5,312 nucleotides of DNA from Pseudomonadota bacterium (lineage in GTDB: Bacteria; Pseudomonadota; Gammaproteobacteria; Xanthomonadales; Rhodanobacteraceae), in NCBI GenBank assembly GCA_021798675.1, contig JAJZGE010000179.1, positions 1 through 5,312 of the forward strand, in the 5' to 3' direction. Both the position numbers and the translations under genes were made by a program. Below, one piece after another: positions 1 through 5,311 of the stretch. Positions within the stretch are counted from its first letter, which is position 1; every line of letters begins with the position of its first letter. Under the pieces are notes generated by a model, which was given only the letters and a program-made list of their open reading frames with translations, was not told where the DNA came from and made no database searches.

Positions 1-1571
1 CGCAGCTTTTCATGCAGCGGCCGGCCGCGCTGGTGGAGATTTTCATGGCCCGGCTGGATCAGCCGGGCGTGCTCGGCTTCAGCGCCGACAGCATGCGGCG
101 CATCCATCAGGCGACCGCCGCGCACGCGCAGGCGCTGGCGGAGGACGGCGACGTGCTGGCGGCCTTCCTGCAGCTGCTGCGCCGGGGTGCGCCAGCGGTG
201 GAGGCGCTGTGGCGGATGAACCGGCACGGCCTGCTGGCGGCGATCCTGCCGGCGTTCGGCCAGGTGTTCGGCCGCATGCAGTACGACCTGTTTCACGTCT
301 ATACCGTCGACGAACACACGCTGCGCGTGCTGCGCAACGTGGCGCGCTTTGCCGAGCCGTCGGCGCACGGTGAATTTCCGCTCGGCTGCGAGATCTGGGC
401 GAGTCTGCCCAAGCCCGAGCTGCTGCTGCTGGCGGCGCTGTTCCACGATATCGCCAAGGGCCGTGGCGGCGATCACTCGGTGCTCGGTGCGGAGGATGCG
501 CTCGCCTTCTGCCGCCGGCTGGGCCTGCCCCCTGGCGACGTCGAGAGGGTGGCCTGGCTGGTGCGTGAGCATCTGCTGATGAGCACGACCGCGCAGCGCC
601 AGGACATCACCGATCCGGAGGTGGTGCAGCGGTTCGCGCAGCGGGTGGATAACCGCGAACGGCTCGGCCAGCTGTACCTGCTGACCATCGCCGACATCAT
701 CGGCACCAGTCCGCGGCTGTGGAATGCATGGAAGGATCGACTGCTGTCCGACCTGTATACCGCTACCCGCTACGCGCTGCGCGGTGACGTGGAGCTGCCG
801 CAAGACGCCGAGGCCCGCGTGCGCGAATGCCGCGAGCATGCGCTGGCCCTGCTGATGAACGACGGCTTCGCCGAGGCTGACGTCGAGCGCGTCTGGCTCG
901 ACTTTCCGCAGCTCAGCTTCCTGCGTCATCGGCCGGCGCAGGTGGCGTGGCAGACGGCGGCGATCCTGCGCGCGCAGGGCGCGCTGCCGCTGGTGGCGGT
1001 GCAGCCGCTGTCGGTGCGCGGCAGCACCGAGCTGTTCGTCTGCACGCCTGATCGCGACGGCTTGTTCGCCACCGTCACCGCGGTGCTCGACCGGCTGCAC
1101 TTTTCGGTGATGGAGTCGCGCATCCTCAGCTCGCCTGCCGGCCTGGCGCTGGACACCTTCCTGCTGCTGGAGGCGGACAGCCAGCAGCCGGCCAGTGCCG
1201 CGCGGGCCGACGAGCTGCAGCAGCGCCTGCAGCGCGCGCTGAGCCAGTCAACCGGGGTGCAACCGGGCAAGCGCGGCATGTCGCGCCACCAGAAGCATTT
1301 CCAGATGACACCGCGGATCAGCTTCCACGCCGCCGGCGAGCGCACCCAGCTGGCGCTGGTTGGCACCGACCGGCCCGGTCTGCTGGCCGCGGTGGCGCAG
1401 GTCATGCTGCAGACCGAAGTGCGCGTGCACGACGCGCGCATCGCTACCTTCGGCGAACGCGCCGAGGACTTTTTTCAGCTGACCGATCGCCACAATCATC
1501 CGCTGGATGCCGCGCATCAGCAGCGTCTGCTGCATGCGTTGCTGGCGCGGCTCGGGCCGGCGCGGGACTGA
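1..1571 (+). CDS. glnD: Bifunctional PII uridylyltransferase / uridylyl-removing enzyme GlnD, 5'-truncated by the window edge
   Basis: GlnD senses glutamine and adds UMP to, or removes it from, the PII proteins (GlnB/GlnK), setting the nitrogen response through GlnE and NtrBC; it is cytosolic. The reading frame is open from base 3 (Q-L-F before the Met at 12), and similarity to GlnD continues through that Met, so the true start is upstream and the N-terminal nucleotidyltransferase domain is missing. Counting from the Met at 12, the HD hydrolase domain shows RMQYDLFHVYTVDEHT (about 88-103), the metal-binding HD pair H145-D146 in LFHDIAKGRGGDHS, H155 and H187. Two ACT domains follow, at about 339-415 (TPDRDGLFATV) and 446-519 (GTDRPGLLAAV); these bind glutamine in the family. 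The remaining portion is intact and ends with TGA. The gene fills the left third of the window, 60 bases ahead of the next gene on the same strand. The family assignment is very secure. Confidence 0.97.
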   Translation, partial: QLFMQRPAALVEIFMARLDQPGVLGFSADSMRRIHQATAAHAQALAEDGDVLAAFLQLLRRGAPAVEALWRMNRHGLLAAILPAFGQVFGRMQYDLFHVYTVDEHTLRVLRNVARFAEPSAHGEFPLGCEIWASLPKPELLLLAALFHDIAKGRGGDHSVLGAEDALAFCRRLGLPPGDVERVAWLVREHLLMSTTAQRQDITDPEVVQRFAQRVDNRERLGQLYLLTIADIIGTSPRLWNAWKDRLLSDLYTATRYALRGDVELPQDAEARVRECREHALALLMNDGFAEADVERVWLDFPQLSFLRHRPAQVAWQTAAILRAQGALPLVAVQPLSVRGSTELFVCTPDRDGLFATVTAVLDRLHFSVMESRILSSPAGLALDTFLLLEADSQQPASAARADELQQRLQRALSQSTGVQPGKRGMSRHQKHFQMTPRISFHAAGERTQLALVGTDRPGLLAAVAQVMLQTEVRVHDARIATFGERAEDFFQLTDRHNHPLDAAHQQRLLHALLARLGPARD

Positions 1572-1585
1572 TCCGGGGCGTCGGC

Positions 1586-1591
1586 TATGAT
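1586..1591 (+). promoter_or_regulatory. Possible -10 element for the HemJ-like gene
   Basis: TATGAT matches the sigma70 -10 consensus at five of six bases and lies just after the glnD stop, about 40 bases ahead of the preferred start at 1632. No good -35 is visible: at 16-base spacing the best hexamer is GGGACT (1564-1569), which shares only GAC. The gene may equally be read from the glnD transcript. This is a weak call. Confidence 0.3.
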
Positions 1592-1631
1592 GCCGGCTGC
1601 TGCATGTGGCAGCGACCACCGGCCGGTTTCC

Positions 1632-2081
1632 ATGACCTATCTGCTGATCAAGACCCTGCACCTGCTGTTCGTGATTGCCTGGATGGCAACGGTGTTCTAT
1701 CTGCCGCGGATTCTGGTGAACCTGGCCGAGAGCGCCGGTGAGCCGGCGGTGCAGGCACGGCTGCAGTTGATGGGGCGCCGGCTGTACATGTTCGGCCACA
1801 ACATGTTCGGGCTGGCCTTCATCTTCGGCGTGCTGCTGTGGCAGGGCTGGCGGGTGTTGCCGCAGGCGCTGCCAAACGTGGTGGGTTCGCAGCACTGGAT
1901 CGATGCCAAGCTCACCCTGGTCGCCGTGCTGCTGGCGTATTTCATCGTCTGCGGGCGCATGCTCAAGCGGGCCGCGGCAGGCGCTGCACTGCCGTCATCG
2001 CGGGCACTGCGCTGGTTCAACGAACTGCCGGTGCTGCTGCTGCTGGGGGTGATTTTCCTGGTGCTGGCCAAGCCGTTCTGA
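1632..2081 (+). CDS. HemJ/CopD-like four-helix membrane protein
   Basis: This 149-residue inner-membrane protein resembles the HemJ family (UPF0093, often annotated as CopD family), whose characterised members are the oxygen-independent type of protoporphyrinogen IX oxidase in haem synthesis. Four hydrophobic segments are visible at about residues 3-22, 55-72, 92-110 and 131-147. Family signatures are KTLH with H10 (a proposed haem ligand in HemJ), YLPR (23-26), RRLY (49-52), the W-x-x-K-L motif with K93, RWFNELPV (127-134) and the terminal KPF. The length is typical. The start at 1632 is chosen because MTYLLIKTLH aligns with family N termini; the in-frame ATG at 1587 would add 15 unconserved residues. 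No clear Shine-Dalgarno precedes either. The motif usually written WxHxKL reads WIDAKL here, so HemJ activity is inferred and not certain. The gene converges on the epimerase gene. Confidence 0.8.
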   Translation: MTYLLIKTLHLLFVIAWMATVFYLPRILVNLAESAGEPAVQARLQLMGRRLYMFGHNMFGLAFIFGVLLWQGWRVLPQALPNVVGSQHWIDAKLTLVAVLLAYFIVCGRMLKRAAAGAALPSSRALRWFNELPVLLLLGVIFLVLAKPF

Positions 2082-2095
2082 GCGCGTCGCCTCAG
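2078..2095. repeat. Short inverted repeat spanning two convergent stop codons
   Basis: CTGAG (2078-2082) and CTCAG (2091-2095) are perfect complements around an 8-base GC-rich loop. The TGA of the HemJ-like gene lies in the left arm and the TGA of the epimerase gene (read on the - strand) in the right arm. Neither side has a T-run, so this is not a standard intrinsic terminator. Its short stem may be fortuitous. Confidence 0.4.
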
Positions 2096-3102
2096 GCGAT
2101 GCCGTGATATCCGCGATACCACGCCACGAAGCGCGCCACACCCTCCTCGATCGAGGTGCCGGGCGCGTAACCGACATCACGGCGCAGCGCAGAGACATCG
2201 GCCCAGGTATCGGGCACGTCGCCGGGCTGCATCGGCAGCAGGCGTTTCTCGACCGTGCGGCCCAGCTGCTGCTCCAGCAGCTCGATGAAACGCAGCAGCT
2301 GCACCGGCTGGTCGTTGCCAAGGTTGTAGACGCGATACGGTGCGCTTGAGGTGCCGGGGTTGGGCTGGCAGGCGTCGCAGGCGGGATCGGGCTCGGCCGG
2401 ATGGTCCAGCGTGCGGATCACGCCCTCGACGATGTCGTCGATATAGGTGAAGTCGCGGCTGTGCCGGCCGTGGTTGAACACGTCGATCGGTTCGCCGCGG
2501 GAGATGCGCTCGGCAAACAGCATCGGCGACATGTCCGGGCGCCCCCACGGCCCGTAGACGGTGAAGAAGCGCAGGCCGGTGGTCGGCAGACGGTACAGAT
2601 GGCTGTAGGTATGCGCCATCAGCTCATTGGCCTTCTTGCTCGCCGCGTACAGGCTCACCGGATGGTCGACCGCATCCTCCACCGCGAACGGCAGCTTGCG
2701 GTTGGCGCCATACACCGAGCTGGACGAGGCGTAGACCAGATGGTCGATGCCGCCGTGGCGGCAGGCCTCGAGGATATTGACGAAGCCGACCAGGTTGCTC
2801 TGCACGTAGGCGCGCGGATTCTCGATGGAATAGCGCACGCCGGCCTGGGCCGCCAGATGCACCACGCGCTGCGGCCGGAAGCTGGCAAACGCGGCATCCA
2901 CCGCGGCGCTGTCGGCGAGCTCGGCGCGCTGATGCGTGTAAGCGGGATGCGGCGCGAACTGCGCCAGCCTGGCTTCCTTCAGGGCGGGGTCGTAGTAGTC
3001 GTTGTGGTTGTCGAAGCCGTGGACGATGTCACCGCGGGCCAGCAGTCGCTGAGCCAGGGCGGCGCCGATGAAGCCGGCGGTGCCGGTGACCAGGATGCGC
3101 AT
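2092..3102 (-). CDS. NAD-dependent sugar epimerase, probably UDP-glucuronate 4-epimerase
   Basis: This 336-residue cytosolic enzyme of the extended short-chain dehydrogenase/reductase family probably interconverts UDP-glucuronate and UDP-galacturonate, precursors for capsule, exopolysaccharide or LPS. The Rossmann motif is G7-T-A-G10-F-I-G13, and D31 ends the second strand, where the family binds the NAD ribose. The stretch DNHNDYYDPALKEARL (31-46) is characteristic of UDP-glucuronate epimerases. The catalytic serine lies in SSSSVYG (126-132), and the catalytic pair is Y152/K156 (YAASK). TVYGPWGRPDM (181-191) and VFNHGRHSRDFTYIDDIVEG (208-227) also match that subgroup closely. Length is normal, with no lesion seen. 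The ATG is supported by the Rossmann strand starting at residue 2 and by GAGGA six bases upstream. No glycosyltransferase or other polysaccharide gene is adjacent. Other UDP-sugar 4-epimerases remain possible, so no symbol is given. Confidence 0.92.
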   Translation of the reverse strand: MRILVTGTAGFIGAALAQRLLARGDIVHGFDNHNDYYDPALKEARLAQFAPHPAYTHQRAELADSAAVDAAFASFRPQRVVHLAAQAGVRYSIENPRAYVQSNLVGFVNILEACRHGGIDHLVYASSSSVYGANRKLPFAVEDAVDHPVSLYAASKKANELMAHTYSHLYRLPTTGLRFFTVYGPWGRPDMSPMLFAERISRGEPIDVFNHGRHSRDFTYIDDIVEGVIRTLDHPAEPDPACDACQPNPGTSSAPYRVYNLGNDQPVQLLRFIELLEQQLGRTVEKRLLPMQPGDVPDTWADVSALRRDVGYAPGTSIEEGVARFVAWYRGYHGIA

Positions 3103-3108
3103 GGGGTG

Positions 3109-3113
3109 TCCTC
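3109..3113 (-). promoter_or_regulatory. Shine-Dalgarno of the epimerase gene
   Basis: Read on the - strand this is GAGGA, six bases before the ATG. It is a good match to the anti-Shine-Dalgarno and fixes the start of the epimerase gene. Confidence 0.75.
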
Positions 3114-3128
3114 GAAATGGCGAGATTC

Positions 3129-3134
3129 ATTCTA
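3129..3134 (-). promoter_or_regulatory. Probable -10 element of the epimerase promoter
   Basis: On the - strand this reads TAGAAT, five of six to the sigma70 consensus. A start about seven bases downstream would give a leader of roughly 20 bases, just enough for the GAGGA ribosome site. The -35 is poor: GACCAG (3152-3157) at 17-base spacing, or ATGACC at a long 20-base spacing. An activator or a weak promoter may be involved. Confidence 0.5.
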
Positions 3135-3170
3135 TCCTCCGGCATCGCAGACTGGTCATGGCGGCGAGGA

Positions 3171-3199
3171 TTGACAGCCGATCCGGGCTAAACTAGCGT
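3171..3199 (+). promoter_or_regulatory. Candidate thrS promoter
   Basis: A perfect TTGACA -35 hexamer occupies 3171-3176. At 17-base spacing the -10 would be TAGCGT (3194-3199), which keeps the first, second and last consensus bases. A better hexamer, TAAACT (3189-3194), sits only 12 bases away, which is too close. Transcription would start near 3205 and give a leader of about 150 bases. It lies back to back with the epimerase promoter. The -35 is convincing, the -10 less so. Confidence 0.5.
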
Positions 3200-3354
3200 C
3201 TCGTCTCTCATGCCATGCACGGTGGCTTGCGCTCCGCGCCGCCCGAGTGTGCGACATGCCAACCGGCCGCTCCCGCCACTGACCTCACTGCCGCTTGTGC
3301 TTCCAGATCAATAAGGGCGTCAGGCCCTTTTTTTGATTCATCGAGAACCGTTCC
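3200..3354 (+). promoter_or_regulatory. thrS untranslated leader region
   Basis: No convincing gene lies in this stretch. It holds the presumed thrS mRNA leader, a terminator-like hairpin near its end, two short open frames (3210-3314 and 3215-3358) lacking Shine-Dalgarno sequences, and a weak ribosome site, GAGA (3343-3346), eight bases before the thrS ATG. There is no run of threonine codons and no tRNA-like or T-box-like element that I can recognise. Its extent depends on the tentative promoter. Confidence 0.5.
3313..3334 (+). terminator. Intrinsic terminator-like hairpin in the thrS leader, possible attenuator
   Basis: AAGGGC (3313-3318) pairs perfectly with GCCCTT (3324-3329) around the five-base loop GTCAG. 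Seven consecutive Ts (3328-3334) form the end of the stem and the tail. This is the standard layout of a rho-independent terminator on the + strand, although the stem is short. It ends 20 bases before the thrS ATG. The gene upstream is on the other strand, so the hairpin can act only on transcripts heading into thrS, which suggests attenuation; no antiterminator pairing of comparable strength was found. Confidence 0.65.
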
Positions 3355-5256
3355 ATGATTGAAATCACCCTACCCGACGGCAGCAAGCGGCCGTTCGATC
3401 ATCCCGTCTCCGTGCAGGACGTGGCCGCCTCGATCGGCGCCGGTCTGGCCAAGGCGACGCTGGCCGGCAAGGTCGATGGCAAGCTGGTTGATGCCAGTTT
3501 CACGATCGAGCACGACGCCAGCCTGCAGATCGTCACCGACAAGAGCCCCGAGGCACTGGAGATCCTGCGCCATTCCACCGCACATCTGATGGGGCAGGCG
3601 GTGCAGCGGCTGTTTCCCGGCGCGCAGGTCACCATCGGTCCGGTGATCGACAACGGCTTCTTCTACGACTTCGCCTACGAGCGCCCGTTCACGCCGGACG
3701 ATCTGCCGAAGATCGAGGCGGAGATGGAAAAGATCGTCGCCGAGCAGCTGGAGGTGACGCGCAGCGTGAAGTCGCGCGACGAGGCGGTGGCGTTCTTTCG
3801 CGGCCTGGGCGAGGAGTACAAGGCGCAGATCATCGAGTCGATCCCGGCCAGCGAACAGCTGTCGCTGTATTCGCAGGGCGAGTTCACCGACCTGTGCCGC
3901 GGCCCGCATGTGCCCAATACCGGCAAGCTGCGCGCATTCAAGCTGATGAAGGTGGCGGGCGCCTACTGGCGCGGCGATTCGAACAACGCGATGCTCACGC
4001 GCATCTACGGCACCGCCTGGCTCAACGACAAGGATCTGAAGGCCTATCTGTTCCAGCTGGAAGAGGCCGAGAAGCGCGATCATCGCAAGATCGGCAAGCA
4101 GCTGGACCTGTTCCATCAGCAGGAAGAAAGCCCCGGCATGGTGTTCTGGCACCCGAACGGCTGGGCGATCTGGCAGCAGGTCGAGCAGTACATGCGCGGC
4201 GTGTACAAGCGCAGCGGCTATCAGGAAGTGCGTTGCCCGATGGTGCTGGACGTATCGCTGTGGAAGAAATCCGGCCACTGGGACAACTACGCCGAGAACA
4301 TGTTCTTCACCGAATCGGAGAAGCACACGTTCGCGCTGAAACCGATGAACTGCCCCGGCCACGTGCAGGTCTACAACACCGGCCTGCACAGCTACCGCGA
4401 GCTGCCGATCCGCTACGGCGAGTTCGGCGGCTGCCATCGCAACGAGCCGTCGGGTGCGCTGCACGGCATCATGCGCGTGCGTGCGTTCACCCAGGACGAT
4501 GGCCATATCTTCTGCACACCGGAACAGGTAGAGACAGAAGTCACGGCATTCCACCGGCAGGCGATGCAGGTCTACGCCGATTTCGGCTTCACCGACCTGG
4601 CGATCAAGCTCGCGCTGCGGCCGGACAAGCGCATCGGTTCGGACGAGTTCTGGGATCGCACCGAGGAAATGCTGCGCCGCGCACTGCGCGCCGCCGGCGT
4701 GACGTGGGAAGAGCTGCCCGGCGAGGGCGCGTTCTACGCACCCAAGATCGAGTATCACCTGAAGGACTCGATTGGCCGCGCCTGGCAGGTCGGCACCATG
4801 CAGGTGGATTTCATGATGCCCGAGCGCCTCGGCGCCGAATACGTGGACGAACACTCGCAGAAACTGCATCCCGTGATGCTGCACCGGGCGATCGTGGGTT
4901 CGATGGAGCGCTTCATCGGCATCCTGATCGAGCACCATGCCGGCCAATTGCCGCCGTGGCTGGCGCCGGTGCAGGCGGTAGTGCTCAATATCACCGATGC
5001 GCAGGGCGATTATGTCCGGCAGGTAACGCAAACCCTTGTCGACAAAGGTTTCCGGGTACAATCGGATTTGCGCAACGAAAAAGTCGGCTATAAAATCCGC
5101 GAACACACGATGCAGAAAGTGCCTTACCTGCTGGTGGTCGGTGACCGCGAGAAGGAAACCGGTGCCGTTTCTGTACGTACCCGTTCGGGTGAGGATCTGG
5201 GCAGCATGCCGCTGGCCGATTTCGTTGAGCGACTGGTGACCGAAACCCGGCGCTGA
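3355..5256 (+). CDS. thrS: Threonyl-tRNA synthetase
   Basis: ThrRS, a cytosolic class II homodimer, activates threonine with ATP, charges tRNA-Thr and clears mischarged Ser-tRNA-Thr. The 633 residues are near the E. coli length (642), and the start [10 protein letters not shown] is typical. Domains in order are TGS (1-62), the editing domain (about 63-225) with H73-x-x-x-H77 and C181-x-x-x-H185, the catalytic core (about 243-535) and the C-terminal anticodon-binding domain (about 536-633). Zinc ligands C333 (MNCPGH), H384 (DDGH) and H510 (MLHR) are all present, as are motif 2 with R362 ([10 protein letters not shown]) and motif 3 with R519 (GSMERF). Nothing catalytic is missing. It heads the thrS-infC cluster, and infC follows after 44 bases. 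Transcription probably begins upstream of 3205 and must pass the leader hairpin at 3313-3334. The end of the gene contains an AT-rich patch with a likely infC promoter. Confidence 0.99.
   Translation: MIEITLPDGSKRPFDHPVSVQDVAASIGAGLAKATLAGKVDGKLVDASFTIEHDASLQIVTDKSPEALEILRHSTAHLMGQAVQRLFPGAQVTIGPVIDNGFFYDFAYERPFTPDDLPKIEAEMEKIVAEQLEVTRSVKSRDEAVAFFRGLGEEYKAQIIESIPASEQLSLYSQGEFTDLCRGPHVPNTGKLRAFKLMKVAGAYWRGDSNNAMLTRIYGTAWLNDKDLKAYLFQLEEAEKRDHRKIGKQLDLFHQQEESPGMVFWHPNGWAIWQQVEQYMRGVYKRSGYQEVRCPMVLDVSLWKKSGHWDNYAENMFFTESEKHTFALKPMNCPGHVQVYNTGLHSYRELPIRYGEFGGCHRNEPSGALHGIMRVRAFTQDDGHIFCTPEQVETEVTAFHRQAMQVYADFGFTDLAIKLALRPDKRIGSDEFWDRTEEMLRRALRAAGVTWEELPGEGAFYAPKIEYHLKDSIGRAWQVGTMQVDFMMPERLGAEYVDEHSQKLHPVMLHRAIVGSMERFIGILIEHHAGQLPPWLAPVQAVVLNITDAQGDYVRQVTQTLVDKGFRVQSDLRNEKVGYKIREHTMQKVPYLLVVGDREKETGAVSVRTRSGEDLGSMPLADFVERLVTETRR
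5068..5096 (+). promoter_or_regulatory. Candidate internal promoter for infC within thrS
   Basis: TTGCGC (5068-5073, four of six to the -35 consensus) and TAAAAT (5091-5096, five of six to the -10 consensus) are separated by exactly 17 bases. They sit in an unusually AT-rich stretch of an otherwise GC-rich gene. Transcription would begin near 5103, leaving a leader of about 200 bases before infC. E. coli also has infC promoters within thrS, so the placement is biologically sensible. A second -10-like hexamer, TACAAT (5057-5062), lies just upstream with a weaker -35. Confidence 0.55.
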
Positions 5257-5262
5257 GCGCCG
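5248..5262 (+). repeat. Perfect GC hairpin centred on the thrS stop codon
   Basis: CGGCGC (5248-5253) and GCGCCG (5257-5262) are perfect complements, and the three-base loop is the thrS TGA itself. There is no T-run after it, so it is not a rho-independent terminator, and infC is expected to be co-transcribed. It could influence ribosome release or protect the mRNA end, but no function can be shown. Confidence 0.5.
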
Positions 5263-5287
5263 AACGGTCAGTTTCATCACTTCTGCT

Positions 5288-5293
5288 GGAGGA
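5288..5293 (+). promoter_or_regulatory. Strong Shine-Dalgarno of infC
   Basis: GGAGGA lies seven bases before the ATC at 5301. This spacing is optimal for that codon and decides the start. The GTG at 5296 is only two bases away, too close to be used from this site. Confidence 0.8.
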
Positions 5294-5295
5294 TC

Positions 5296-5311
5296 GTGGT
5301 ATCGCTACCAC
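5296..5311 (+). promoter_or_regulatory. Inverted repeat covering the infC start codon
   Basis: GTGGTA (5296-5301) and TACCAC (5306-5311) are perfect complements with the four-base loop TCGC (5302-5305). The A of the ATC start closes the stem, and its T and C are in the loop. The stem begins two bases after the Shine-Dalgarno. It could modulate initiation on infC, but six base pairs can occur by chance. Confidence 0.45.

Noticed and set aside
1587..1631. Upstream ATG as start of the HemJ-like protein
   Set aside because: The 15 extra residues do not resemble the family, whose N terminus begins just before the K-x-L-H motif, and there is no Shine-Dalgarno. The bases at 1586-1591 fit a -10 element better.
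926..1895. Overlapping antisense frames across the end of glnD and the start of the HemJ-like gene
   Set aside because: Their compositions are typical of GC-rich shadows, they lack ribosome sites, and both genes beneath them are clearly real.
2401..3174. A 257-codon + strand frame opposite the epimerase gene
   Set aside because: It is in register with the real gene on the - strand and is low in complexity, including a long run of valines. It is a codon-bias shadow.
3103..3354. Search for a tRNA, T-box or other known RNA gene in the divergent intergenic region
   Set aside because: No T-loop motif, cloverleaf arms or T-box sequence could be found. A CGCCC (3240-3244) that could pair with GGGCG (3315-3319) as an antiterminator is too short and distant to call.
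3894..5093. A 399-codon frame within thrS in another + frame
   Set aside because: It is Arg/Ala-rich, without domains, and lies wholly inside a complete ThrRS gene.
3370..5280. A 636-codon open frame antisense to nearly all of thrS
   Set aside because: It is in codon register with thrS, so its openness only reflects the absence of TTA, CTA and TCA codons in a GC-rich gene. It ends exactly at the one CTA (codon 6). The predicted protein has no recognisable domain, while thrS is fully conserved.
5296..5298. GTG as start of the gene after thrS
   Set aside because: It is two bases from GGAGGA, too close, and its frame gives M-V-S-L-P, which does not resemble IF-3; the ATC at 5301 gives M-A-T-T at ideal spacing.
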